DNA from: JAAYBY01 sp964465385
Lineage (GTDB): Bacteria; Bacillota; Clostridia; Saccharofermentanales; UBA5734
Assembly: GCA_964465385.1 (NCBI GenBank)
Contig: CAYXIM010000038.1
Coordinates: 1 to 17,277 of the forward strand
Direction: 5' to 3'
Length of the DNA: 17,277 nt
A program made the translations under genes and the position numbers. The notes beneath the pieces were generated by a model that was not told the DNA's origin, did not search any database, and saw only the letters and a program-made list of their open reading frames with translations. Positions 7,195-15,040 of the stretch are shown piece after piece (position 1 is the stretch's first letter; the number at the start of each line of letters is the position of its first letter).

Positions 7195-8305
7195 GGCCTG
7201 CTTCCTTTCCTGCCTGGAGTTCATGGATCACCTGCCGGGTCATTTCGGCTGTTCCCACCGCTTGTTGCGGGCTGGCGCCGGCGCTGCGATCCAGGATGTC
7301 TTCGGTCCTGTAACCGGCTGCCAGAACCCGGTCGACCGCCTGCTCGATGGCCAGGGCCTCGTCGTCCAGGCCCAGGGACAAGCGCAGCATGAGGGCGCCG
7401 GATAAGATGGTGGCCAGGGGGTTGGCCCGGTTCTGGCCTGCCAGGTCCGGTGCCGACCCATGAACCGGCTCGAAGAGGCCGGGCTGGCCCGGCACGCCGA
7501 TGGACGCCGACGGCAGCATGCCGATGGACCCGGTGATCATACCGGCTTCATCTGACAGGATATCAGCAAAGAGGTTGCCGGCCACCAGCACGTCGAAGGT
7601 GTCTGGCCGGCTGATCAGCTGCATGGAGGCGTTGTCCACGTACAGGTGGTCCAGGGACACATCCGGGTAATCCGCTGCGACAGCGGTCACAACCGACCGC
7701 CACAACCTGGAGCTTTCAAGGACGTTGGCTTTGTCCACACTGGTCACGCGCTTTCGCCGTGTTTGCGCCAGCTCAAAGGCCCGGCGGGCGATGCGCTCAA
7801 TCTCCAGGGTGCTGTAGCGCAAGGTGTCGTAGGCAACGGTCCCCTGCGGGCTGTCCTGGCGGCCGCTTTCACCAAAATAAATGCCGCCGGTCAGCTCACG
7901 CACAAAGACCAGGTCAATGCCTTTCTGGGCGATGGTCGGGTGCAGGGGGCTGGCGGAAGCAAGTGGCGGGTGCAGGCGGGCTGGCCTGAGGTTGGCAAAG
8001 AGCCCCAGGGACGAGCGGAGCGCCAGCAGGCCTTTTTCGGGTCGCAGGTGGCCCGGCAGATCATCCCAGGCCGGGCCGCCCAGGGCACCCAGCAGGACAG
8101 CATGGCTCTTGCGGCAACCCAGAACGGTTGCCTGGGGCAGGGGCTCGCCGGTCGCATCGATGGCAATGCCGCCCGCCAGCCACTCCTCAAAGACAAAGCG
8201 GTGTCCATAGAGGCTGCCGAGGGCGTCCAGAACCGTTCTGGTTGCGTTGGTCACGTCTGGTCCAATCCCGTCTCCCGGGATGACAGCGATGCGAAATGTG
8301 CTCAT
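7184..8305 (-). CDS. leuB: 3-isopropylmalate / 3-methylmalate dehydrogenase
   Basis: LeuB is an NAD-dependent beta-decarboxylating dehydrogenase. In leucine synthesis it oxidises 3-isopropylmalate; in the citramalate route it oxidises (2R,3S)-3-methylmalate to 2-oxobutanoate. It has 373 residues. GDGIGPDV is at 11-18. The substrate arginines are R97, R107 and R136 (RELTGGIYFGE, with Y143), and K192 is in SVDKANVLESSR. The metal aspartates are D224 (YVDNASM), D248 and D252 (NLFADILSDEAG). The NAD loop EPVHGSAPDLAGQNRANP is intact. An AAGGAGGAG site in the 17-base gap after leuD fixes the ATG at 8305. Next to cimA, a role in isoleucine synthesis is likely, with leucine synthesis possible as well; sequence alone does not separate the two specificities. 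Confidence 0.95.
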   Translation of the reverse strand: MSTFRIAVIPGDGIGPDVTNATRTVLDALGSLYGHRFVFEEWLAGGIAIDATGEPLPQATVLGCRKSHAVLLGALGGPAWDDLPGHLRPEKGLLALRSSLGLFANLRPARLHPPLASASPLHPTIAQKGIDLVFVRELTGGIYFGESGRQDSPQGTVAYDTLRYSTLEIERIARRAFELAQTRRKRVTSVDKANVLESSRLWRSVVTAVAADYPDVSLDHLYVDNASMQLISRPDTFDVLVAGNLFADILSDEAGMITGSIGMLPSASIGVPGQPGLFEPVHGSAPDLAGQNRANPLATILSGALMLRLSLGLDDEALAIEQAVDRVLAAGYRTEDILDRSAGASPQQAVGTAEMTRQVIHELQAGKEAGHAK

Positions 8306-8322
8306 AATCTCCTCCTTGCCAG

Positions 8323-8814
8323 TCAGCAGCGCTTGTCATTCAGGGTACCCATGAGCCCGTCAGCCGCCATGATTTTCTGGATGAAGGGCGGAAAAGGCTG
8401 GGCCTGAAAGACGGCTCCTGTGCGTTCGTTTTCAATGCGGCCACTGGCCAGGTCCACACGGACGGTGTCCCCTTGCTGGATGTCCTGGACAGCCTGGTCT
8501 GATTCCAGGATGGCCAGCCCCATGTTGATGGCGTTACGGTAAAAAATCCGGGCGAAACTGGAGGCGATGACGCAGCTGACCCCGCTGGCCTTGAGGGCGA
8601 CAGGCGCATGCTCCCGGGAAGACCCGCAGCCAAAGTTTGCCTCTGCAACCACCAGGTCACCGGCTTGGACCGTGTCCACAAAGCTGGGATCCAGGTCCTC
8701 CAGGCAATGGGCGGCCAGTTCCTTGGGGTCGGATGTGTTCAGGTAGCGGGCGGGAATGATGACGTCAGTGTCTACATTGGCCCCGTATCGAAAGGCTTTT
8801 CCTCGAATGCTCAT
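8323..8814 (-). CDS. leuD: Isopropylmalate/citramalate isomerase, small subunit
   Basis: LeuD is the small subunit of the aconitase-family isomerase that moves the hydroxyl group of 2-isopropylmalate or citramalate. It has 163 residues, the short form common in Clostridia and archaea rather than the roughly 200-residue enterobacterial form. NVDTDVIIPARYL near the N-terminus and the swivel-domain signature FGCGSSREHAP, followed by VIASSFARIFYRNAINMGL, are clear. Its ATG overlaps the leuC stop as ATGA, fitting 1:1 synthesis of the two subunits. Confidence 0.95.
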   Translation of the reverse strand: MSIRGKAFRYGANVDTDVIIPARYLNTSDPKELAAHCLEDLDPSFVDTVQAGDLVVAEANFGCGSSREHAPVALKASGVSCVIASSFARIFYRNAINMGLAILESDQAVQDIQQGDTVRVDLASGRIENERTGAVFQAQPFPPFIQKIMAADGLMGTLNDKRC

Positions 8815-10127
8815 TGGTCCTTCTCCTCATCTTTGATGTCCCGGCCGGGCAAGTCGGCGGTTCCGGCAAGGCGGCCCAGGACAGCCGAGGCACAGGCAAC
8901 AGGAATTCCCGCCAGGTAGACCTCTGATTCCGGGTGGCCCATGCGGCCGACAAAGTTTCGGTTGGTGGTGGCCACACAGCGTTCACCAGCAGCCAGGATG
9001 CCCATGTGCCCACCCAGGCAGGGCCCACAGGTGGGCGCGCTGATGATGGCCCCGGCGTCGGCAAAGGTCGCCAAAAGCCCCTCGGCCAGCGCCTCCCGGT
9101 AGACCCGCTGGGAACCAGGCAGGATAATCAGGCGGACGCCTTTGGCCACGGTTCTGCCTTGCAGCCAACGGGCGGCCAGGCGCAAGTCGGCCAGGCGGCC
9201 GTTGGTGCACGAGCCGATGACCACCTGGTCAATGGGAATGTCCCCAAAATCACCCACCTGACGGGTGTTTTCCGGCAGGTGCGGAAAAGCAACGGTTTGC
9301 GTGAGCGTTGACAAGTCCAGCGTGATGTGCTGGCTGTAGCCGGCGTCTTCATCCGCCTCATGAACCACAAACCGGCCGGCCCGGTAACGGTCCGGCGCAT
9401 AGGTTTTCAGGTAGGCCACCGTCTGCTCATCCACCGGGAAAAGGCCGTTTTTGGCCCCGGCCTCGATGGCCATGTTGCAGATGGTCAGCCGGTCGCTCAT
9501 GGACAGGGCCGACACACCCGGCCCCGTGAACTCCAAAGACTGGTAGAGGGCCCCGTCGACCCCGATGCGGCCGATCAGGTGCAAGATGACATCCTTGCCG
9601 GTGACATCGTCTGGCAGGCTACCGGTCAGGTGCACGCGGATGGCCCGCGGGACCCGGAACCAGGTTTTGCCACAAGCCATGGCGTAGGCCAGGTCGGTGC
9701 TGCCCACCCCGGTCGCAAAGGCGCCAAGGGCCCCATAGGTGCAGGTGTGGGAATCCGCCCCGATGATGACATCGCCTGGGGCCACCAGGCCGTTTTCCGG
9801 CAAGATCACGTGTTCTACCCCCATGCCCGGTTCACCTTGCTCGTAGTAGTGAGCCAGGTCAAAACGGCGGGCGAAACGCCTCATTTTGGCACATTGCTCG
9901 GCTGAGCGGATGTCCTTGTTGGGGGTGAAGTGATCAGGCACCAGTGCGATTTTCTGGCGGTCAAAAACCCGGTCCAGGCCGGCCGCTTCAAAAACATCGA
10001 TGGCAGGTGGCGCCGTGATGTCGTTTCCCAGCACCAGGTCCAGCCGGGCTTCAATCAATTCGTCTGGCTGCACCGACGTGTGGCCGGCATGTGCCGCCAG
10101 TATTTTTTGTGTTAAGGTCATGCCCAT
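8811..10127 (-). CDS. leuC: Isopropylmalate/citramalate isomerase, large subunit (Fe-S)
   Basis: LeuC is the catalytic [4Fe-4S] subunit that pairs with LeuD and acts after CimA (citramalate to 3-methylmalate). It has 438 residues. The cluster cysteines are C307 (VVIGSCTNGR) and C367 and C370 (SAPTCGPCLGGHMG). Substrate-site motifs DHFTPN, GADSHTCTYGALGAFATGVG and NRNFVGRMGHP are present. The length is near the roughly 420-residue LeuC2 type, with a short charged tail (IKDEEKDQ) where the gene overlaps leuD. GGGAGG spaced 7 bases before ATG 10127 supports this start over the second ATG two codons later. It begins 2 bases after the cimA stop, and its ribosome binding site lies inside the end of cimA. 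Confidence 0.96.
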   Translation of the reverse strand: MGMTLTQKILAAHAGHTSVQPDELIEARLDLVLGNDITAPPAIDVFEAAGLDRVFDRQKIALVPDHFTPNKDIRSAEQCAKMRRFARRFDLAHYYEQGEPGMGVEHVILPENGLVAPGDVIIGADSHTCTYGALGAFATGVGSTDLAYAMACGKTWFRVPRAIRVHLTGSLPDDVTGKDVILHLIGRIGVDGALYQSLEFTGPGVSALSMSDRLTICNMAIEAGAKNGLFPVDEQTVAYLKTYAPDRYRAGRFVVHEADEDAGYSQHITLDLSTLTQTVAFPHLPENTRQVGDFGDIPIDQVVIGSCTNGRLADLRLAARWLQGRTVAKGVRLIILPGSQRVYREALAEGLLATFADAGAIISAPTCGPCLGGHMGILAAGERCVATTNRNFVGRMGHPESEVYLAGIPVACASAVLGRLAGTADLPGRDIKDEEKDQ

Positions 10128-10129
10128 GG

Positions 10130-11722
10130 TTAATCCTCCCAGTTCATCTGGCGGCGCATCAGTTTGTATTCCAGAGAATCAACCAGAGCCAGCCAGGACG
10201 CTTCCAGTATATCGTTGGACACACCGACCGTGTTCCAGATCCGGCGGCCATCGGTGGATTCGATCAGGGTCCGGACCTGTGAAGCTGTTGCTTCCGAGGT
10301 CAGGACACGGACCTTGTAGTCGGTCAGGCGAACGTGGACCAGTTCCGGGTAAAAGACCGCCATGGCCCGCTTGAGCGCCCGGTCCATGGCGTTGACCGGC
10401 CCCTCCCCTTCCGAGGCGGTTGCTTCACCGACACCCTCAACCAAGATCTTGATGAAGGCATAGGCACTGGTCATGTTGGCCCGGGGCTGCTCGCTGGCAA
10501 TCCGCAGTTTTTCCAGGTTAAAAAAGGGCTTGTAGCGGCCCAGTTCCTTGCAGACCAAAAGCTCCAGGGACGCTTCGGCCCCTTCATACTGGTAGCCCTT
10601 GTGCTCCATTTCCTTGAGTTTTTGCACCACCCGGCCCAGCTCAGGCGCATCGCGCTTGATCTTGGGATCCACCTTGCGGACCAGGTCCAGGACGGCCGAG
10701 CGGCCGGAGACCTCAGACAGCAGGAAGCGGCGCATGTTGCCCACCACCCGGGGGTCCACGTGCTCAAAGGTGATGGGGTTCTTTTTAACACCGTCCACGT
10801 GCATGCCACCCTTGTGAGAAAAAGCCGACAGGCCGATGTAGGGCTCGCCGTTGGGCAGGGTCAGGTTGGCAATGTCAGCCATTTTGCGGGACAGGGGGGT
10901 CAAGGAGGCCAACCGGTCCTCCGGGATGCACTGGATCTGGTATTTGAGGTGCAAGTTGGCAATGATGGCCGATAAGTTGGCATTGCCGCAACGTTCGCCG
11001 ACGCCGTTGAGCGTGCCCTGGACGTGTGAAGCGCCAGCCTTGACGGCGGCCAGGGAATTGGCCACAGCCAGCCCTGAGTCGTTGTGGGCGTGGATGCCGA
11101 TCTTGATCCCTGTCACCCGTTCCACGGCCTGCTGGGTTTTTTCATAAACCAGCTCGGGCATGCTGGCCCCGTTGGTGTCACACAGGCAGACCACCGAAGC
11201 ACCGCCATCCCGGGCCGCCTCCAGGCATTTGAGGGCATAGGCCTCGTTTTCCTGGATGGCTTCAAAATAATGTTCAGCGTCAAAGATGACCTCCTTGCCC
11301 TGGGCCCGGCACCAGGCAACAGATTCACGGATCATGGCCAGGTTTTCTTTTTGTGAGCACTTCAAGATTTCACGCACTTCCAGCAGCCAGACCTTGCCAA
11401 AGAGCACAATCACCGGTGTCTTTGCCTGAATCAGATCCTGGAGACCGGCATCTTCTTCAACCGGTGTGTATTTGCGCCGGGTGCTGCCAAAAGCCGCCAG
11501 CAGGCTCTGGTCCATGTGGGGCGGGGCCGCTTGGACACGGTCATAAAAAGCCCGGTCTTTGGGGTTGGAGCCGGGGTTGCCAGCTTCAATGTAGCGCACG
11601 CCCAGGCTGGCCAGGGTTTCAACCACTTGAAACTTGTCGTTGACAGAAAAGGAAATACCCTCAGCCTGGGCACCGTCTCTGAGCGTGGTGTCCAGGATAT
11701 CTACGGTTCGTTGTTTCATCAT
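10130..11722 (-). CDS. cimA: (R)-citramalate synthase, CimA/LeuA-paralog type
   Basis: CimA condenses pyruvate and acetyl-CoA to (R)-citramalate, the committed step of threonine-independent isoleucine synthesis. The N-terminal DRE-TIM aldolase-like barrel has TLRDG (R15, D16), HAHNDSG (H211, H213) for the divalent metal, and GTLNGVGERCGNANL from 236. The C-terminal LeuA-type allosteric domain ends LTDYKVRVL...TLIESTDGRRIWNTVGVSNDILEASW, a pattern typical of the long citramalate synthase family rather than isopropylmalate synthase. FDAEHYFEA also fits CimA. It has 530 residues from ATG 11722, or 529 from the adjacent ATG 11719, which is spaced better (7 bases) from the AGAGGA site. It is the first gene of the biosynthetic operon. 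A small upstream ORF ends exactly on its start codons, and its ribosome binding site can pair with upstream RNA. Homocitrate-like activity is unlikely. Confidence 0.92.
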   Translation of the reverse strand: MMKQRTVDILDTTLRDGAQAEGISFSVNDKFQVVETLASLGVRYIEAGNPGSNPKDRAFYDRVQAAPPHMDQSLLAAFGSTRRKYTPVEEDAGLQDLIQAKTPVIVLFGKVWLLEVREILKCSQKENLAMIRESVAWCRAQGKEVIFDAEHYFEAIQENEAYALKCLEAARDGGASVVCLCDTNGASMPELVYEKTQQAVERVTGIKIGIHAHNDSGLAVANSLAAVKAGASHVQGTLNGVGERCGNANLSAIIANLHLKYQIQCIPEDRLASLTPLSRKMADIANLTLPNGEPYIGLSAFSHKGGMHVDGVKKNPITFEHVDPRVVGNMRRFLLSEVSGRSAVLDLVRKVDPKIKRDAPELGRVVQKLKEMEHKGYQYEGAEASLELLVCKELGRYKPFFNLEKLRIASEQPRANMTSAYAFIKILVEGVGEATASEGEGPVNAMDRALKRAMAVFYPELVHVRLTDYKVRVLTSEATASQVRTLIESTDGRRIWNTVGVSNDILEASWLALVDSLEYKLMRRQMNWED

Positions 11723-11823
11723 CGTGTCCTCTCAGGCTGTACAGGGTGTTTGAGGCACCCCAACAAGCGGATCGTCTGGCTTATATCAAGGATAGAGACA
11801 GTACCGGTGAATGGCAAGCACAT
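11719..11823 (-). CDS. Candidate 34-residue leader peptide upstream of cimA
   Basis: A short frame begins at ATG 11823 with an AAAAAGGA-type ribosome binding site 6-7 bases upstream. A TGA lies immediately before it in frame, so it cannot be the tail of a longer gene. It starts MCLPFTGTVSILDISQTIRL and continues LGCLKHPVQPERTR. Ten of 34 residues are Leu, Ile or Val, including Ile-Leu-Asp-Ile (with the ATA codon), Ile18 and a Leu20-Leu21 pair of TTG codons. Its stop TGA lies inside the cimA ATGATG, so translation of the two is coupled if it is expressed. This resembles the leader peptides of branched-chain amino acid operons, though with weaker enrichment. It is too short for codon statistics to be decisive. 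If transcription instead started within it (see the TATAAG at 11780-11785), it would not be made. Confidence 0.45.
   Translation of the reverse strand: MCLPFTGTVSILDISQTIRLLGCLKHPVQPERTR
11724..11760 (-). promoter_or_regulatory. Two mutually exclusive hairpins over the cimA ribosome binding site
   Basis: On the minus-strand RNA, GUGCCUC (11758-11752) can pair with GAGG-A-CAC (11731-11724) in 7 base pairs with one bulged A, hiding the cimA ribosome binding site GAGAGGA (11733-11727). GGGUG (11760-11756) can instead pair with CACCC (11748-11744) around a 7-base loop. Both use bases 11756-11758, so only one can form. The pairing partner lies directly after the Leu20-Leu21 codons of the leader ORF. 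The complementarity is visible; the switch is inferred. Stability was not computed. Confidence 0.35.
11780..11785 (-). promoter_or_regulatory. Possible -10 element upstream of cimA
   Basis: TATAAG matches 5 of 6 bases of the consensus and would place a start about 50 bases before cimA. No -35 hexamer is seen at 16-19 bases. It competes with the leader-peptide reading, because it lies inside that ORF. The 154-base gap between the flavoprotein gene and cimA shows no strong terminator. A CTGTACAG palindrome sits at 11737-11744. Confidence 0.25.
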
Positions 11824-11876
11824 TCACTTTCCTTTTTCTTCACGGTTTATGCTGTTCTGGTGGTGAGAAAGAAGGG

Positions 11877-13160
11877 TCAGGGGCGGCTGGCCTGGGCTGC
11901 CATGGCCCCGGCACAGCGGCCGGAAGACCAGGCCCACTGCAGGTTGTAACCACCGCAGTCGCCGTCCACATCGAGGATTTCACCGGCGGCGAAGAGCCCC
12001 TTGACCAGCCGTGACTGGAGGGTGTCGGGATCAAAATCCGCCAACGAAAGGCCGCCACTGGTCACCTGCGCCTCCCGCCAGCCTGTGGTGCCTGTCACCG
12101 TGAAACGCTGCTGTTTGGCAGCCCGGGCCAGGCGCAAGAGATCCCTCTCATCCAGGGCTGAAAAAGGGCGGGACAAGGACACGGACAAGGTTTTCTTGGT
12201 CAGCCAGAGGCCACATTTTTTATGCAGCAGGCCGGTCCACAGGTGTTCCAGCGACCGGTCCGGGTGGCCTGTGCGCTGCCGGGTCAGCCAGGCAAGCAGG
12301 TCCGGTAACGGCCAGCCGGGTAACAGGTCCACCTGGACCACCAGGTCAGCAGCGGGGTGCTGGTGCAGGTGCTGCTGGACAGCACGGGCCAGTTGCAGGA
12401 CCGGTGGTCCCGACAGGCCGTAGGTGGTCAGCAACACCTCTCCTTGTTCCCGGCGCAGGGGCTGTCCGCCGCCTGCCAGCACCAGGCTGGCATCAAGCTT
12501 GATACCAGCCAGGCCACGCATGTCTTTCGTCTCCGTGCACAACTGGGCGACAGCCGGCCGGGGCTCAAGCAGCTGGTGGCCCAGCGTTTGCATGAGCCGG
12601 TAGCCGCTGCCGTCACAGCCAAAGGCAGGCCCTGCCAGGCCCCCCGTGGCCACAACCACGCACGTCGCCTGGAAGCGCTGGCCGGTCTGGGTTTGCAGGG
12701 TGAAGCCGTTGGCGGTCTCTTGCAGCGCCTGCACCTGTTGATCGGTCCATAGCGCGACAGGCAGCTGCTCCAGGCGCAGGCGCAGCACATCGAGCACCGC
12801 CGATGCCTGGCGGCTGTAGGGGTAGACCCGCCCGTGTTCATCGATCCGGTGGGGCAGGCCCAGGTCTTCAAACCAGGCCAGGGTCTGCGCCAGGCCGTAA
12901 CGCGACAGGACCGGCTGGATGAAAAGCGGGTCTGTGGCGTGGTAGGCGGCCAGGTCCAGGGGCTGGTGGCTGAGGTTGCAGCGGCCGTTGCCGGTCGCCA
13001 GGATTTTCCGGCCAATCCGTGTTTGCCCCTCCAGCAGCACAACCGCCTGTTCTGCTTGCCCCTGCAGGGCTGTGGCAGCTTCAATGGCGGCGGCCAGGCC
13101 GGCGGCACCACCACCAACAACCGCCACACAGGCTTGTTGCCAGGCCGGTTGCTTACTCAT
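11877..13160 (-). CDS. HI0933/BaiN-family NAD(P)/FAD-dependent oxidoreductase
   Basis: This is a cytoplasmic flavoprotein of the HI0933-like family (PF03486), often labelled aminoacetone oxidase family or BaiN. Its physiological substrate is usually unknown. It has 427 residues. The N-terminal FAD motif VVGGGAAGLAAA is at 14-25. The family block GRKILATGNGRCNLSH is at 50-65, followed by YPYSRQASAVLDVL, then VVVATGGLAGPAFGCDGSGY, TYGLSGPPVLQLAR, and the C-terminal closing motif GEILDVDGDCGGYNLQWAWSSG near 393-414. All blocks are intact. Its ATG overlaps the stop of the oligoendopeptidase gene as ATGA. A 154-base gap follows before cimA, so read-through into the amino acid operon is possible. 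A reductase role on C=C or similar substrates is known for some relatives; nothing here identifies the substrate. Confidence 0.93.
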   Translation of the reverse strand: MSKQPAWQQACVAVVGGGAAGLAAAIEAATALQGQAEQAVVLLEGQTRIGRKILATGNGRCNLSHQPLDLAAYHATDPLFIQPVLSRYGLAQTLAWFEDLGLPHRIDEHGRVYPYSRQASAVLDVLRLRLEQLPVALWTDQQVQALQETANGFTLQTQTGQRFQATCVVVATGGLAGPAFGCDGSGYRLMQTLGHQLLEPRPAVAQLCTETKDMRGLAGIKLDASLVLAGGGQPLRREQGEVLLTTYGLSGPPVLQLARAVQQHLHQHPAADLVVQVDLLPGWPLPDLLAWLTRQRTGHPDRSLEHLWTGLLHKKCGLWLTKKTLSVSLSRPFSALDERDLLRLARAAKQQRFTVTGTTGWREAQVTSGGLSLADFDPDTLQSRLVKGLFAAGEILDVDGDCGGYNLQWAWSSGRCAGAMAAQASRP

Positions 13161-15013
13161 GGCTGTGTCTGCTGTCCCGAAACAGGTGCTGGACCAGTCA
13201 GCAGAGCCGACAGGGCATCCAGCTGCTCAGCAAATTCCGCCATGGCCGCATCCACCGGTTGCGGGCCGGACAGGTCAACCCCCGCCCGAGCCAGCAGGTC
13301 CAGCGGGTAGTCCGAGCCACCCGCCGACAAAAAGGTCAGGTAGCGGTCAACGGCCGGGGCCCCTTCGGTCAGGATTTGCCGGCTGAGGGCAACGGCAGCT
13401 GAAAAACCGGTTGCATACTGGAACACGTAGTAGGCGTTGTAAAAGTGTGGGATGCGGGCCCATTCCCATTTCATGTAATCATCGATGGCCACATGGGGCC
13501 CAAAGTAGCGGCGCAGCAGGTCCAGGTAGAGGGAGCAGAAAACCTCTGCTGTCAGCGCCTCGCCCTGTTCCGCCCGCTGGTGGGCCAGCCATTCAAATTC
13601 GGCAAACATGGTCTGGCGGAAAACGGTCAGGCGGAAGGTTTCCAAAAAGTGGTTGAGCAGGTAGGCCTTTTCATGGCGGCCGGCGGGTGTGCCTTCGTCG
13701 CAGGCTTCCAGGAGGGTGCGCATGAGCAAGATTTCATTGACGGTCGATGCGATTTCAGCCAAAAAGATGGGGTAGCGCGCCTCTGAGTAAGGGCGTTTGG
13801 TGCTGAAACGGGTGTGCAGGCTGTGCCCCAGTTCATGGGCCAGGGTGAACAGGTCTGATTGGGTGCCACCGTAATTGAGCAAGATGTAGGGGTGGGTTTT
13901 ATAGGTTCCCCAGGAGTAGGCGCCGCTGGTTTTTCCCGGTGTCTCATAGACATCGATCCAGCGCTTGGACAGGTGTTCTTCCAGGGCCTGGCCGTAAACC
14001 GGTCCCAGGGGTTTGAGGCCCGTTTGCACCAGCTGGCAGGCTTCATCGAAGGTGTAGCGCCGGGCCGGCATGTCCAAAATGGGCACATAGGTGTCGTAGA
14101 TGTGGAGCTGCTCGAGCTGGAGCTGTTTTTTGCGCAGGTCCAGGTAGCGGTTGAGCGTCTCCTGGCCCCGGTGAATGGCATCAATCAGGCCCTGGTAGAG
14201 GCTGACCGGGAGCTTGTCGGCAAAGAGGGCGGCCGACAGGCTGTTGTCATGCTGGCGGGCCAGGGCATAGAGGATGTCCGCCTTGATGCTGGTGGCGTAC
14301 AGGCTGGCAAAGGTCTGGCCCAGGCCGCCAAAGGCCTGGTGCATCTGTTCAAAAGCCCGGGCGCGCACCACCCGGTCCGGGTGTTCACGAAGCTGGCCGA
14401 AGACAGCAGGCGTCAGTGCGATGGTTTTGCCTGCCTGATCGGTGATCGCGCCCAGCTTCAAGTCCACATTGTCCAGGATGGTGTAGGTCTGGCTGATCCC
14501 TTCCGTGATCGGGCCGAAACGGGACAAGAGGGCCTCCTCCCGTTCGGGCAGCAGGTGTGCCCTTGAGCGCAGCAGGTCGTCCAGCTTGTGGCAGTAAGGT
14601 GCAAGTTCTGCCGCTTCCTGCATCCAGGACCGCAGGCGGTCTTCTGCAATCAGGGCAATCTCCGGCGACAAAAAGGCGGTGCTGGCAGCCGATTGGTAAT
14701 AGAGGCTGGTGGCCCGGTCGGTCATCTCCTGATAAAGGCCCACGCCGTTGTCTTCATCCCGTCGCATGCGGGCATAGGCGATCAGCTCCATGAGGTCCAT
14801 GTCCAGCTGGTCGACCGCCTGCAGGGCTGCTGCCAGGGTCTGGGGGTCCCGGTCCAGGCTGCCCTTGAAACGGGCAACCGCTTCCAGTTGGCCGGGAACC
14901 AGGGCCAGGGCCTGCTCCCAGTCAGCATCACTGGCAAAAATATCTTCCAGCTGCCAGCGGTACGCCTCGGCAATGTCGGCACGGCTTTGCTTTTTTTCAG
15001 GTGTGTGCGTCAT
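13157..15013 (-). CDS. pepF: Oligoendopeptidase F (M3B metallopeptidase)
   Basis: PepF is a zinc peptidase that cleaves oligopeptides inside the cell. It has 618 residues, close to the usual 600. An N-terminal helical prodomain-like region covers about 1-200. The M3 catalytic domain carries HELGH (H393, E394, H397), with the third zinc ligand E420 in PIFLAEIASTVNE. The upstream block GKTSGAYSWGTYKTHPYILLNYGGTQSD and the downstream YATGFSAAVALS are typical of PepF. No signal peptide is seen. The start at 15013 has an AAGGAGGAA site spaced about 5 bases. It may recycle amino acids from imported peptides. The link with the following flavoprotein (ATGA overlap) is positional only. Confidence 0.95.
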   Translation of the reverse strand: MTHTPEKKQSRADIAEAYRWQLEDIFASDADWEQALALVPGQLEAVARFKGSLDRDPQTLAAALQAVDQLDMDLMELIAYARMRRDEDNGVGLYQEMTDRATSLYYQSAASTAFLSPEIALIAEDRLRSWMQEAAELAPYCHKLDDLLRSRAHLLPEREEALLSRFGPITEGISQTYTILDNVDLKLGAITDQAGKTIALTPAVFGQLREHPDRVVRARAFEQMHQAFGGLGQTFASLYATSIKADILYALARQHDNSLSAALFADKLPVSLYQGLIDAIHRGQETLNRYLDLRKKQLQLEQLHIYDTYVPILDMPARRYTFDEACQLVQTGLKPLGPVYGQALEEHLSKRWIDVYETPGKTSGAYSWGTYKTHPYILLNYGGTQSDLFTLAHELGHSLHTRFSTKRPYSEARYPIFLAEIASTVNEILLMRTLLEACDEGTPAGRHEKAYLLNHFLETFRLTVFRQTMFAEFEWLAHQRAEQGEALTAEVFCSLYLDLLRRYFGPHVAIDDYMKWEWARIPHFYNAYYVFQYATGFSAAVALSRQILTEGAPAVDRYLTFLSAGGSDYPLDLLARAGVDLSGPQPVDAAMAEFAEQLDALSALLTGPAPVSGQQTQP

Positions 15014-15040
15014 CTCTTCCTCCTTGATACGGCTGTCTCT

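Noticed and set aside
5524..7224. ilvD starting at ATG 7224
   Set aside because: There is no ribosome binding site, and the extra 10 residues lie wholly inside leuB; ATG 7194 has a good site and the normal family start.
7646..8407. 253-codon open frame on the + strand across leuB and leuD
   Set aside because: It crosses two clear minus-strand genes and their intergenic ribosome binding site, and shows no recognisable motif.
11723..11876. T-box riboswitch upstream of cimA
   Set aside because: The gap is only 154 bases, with no T-box core sequence, specifier stem or terminator/antiterminator pair.
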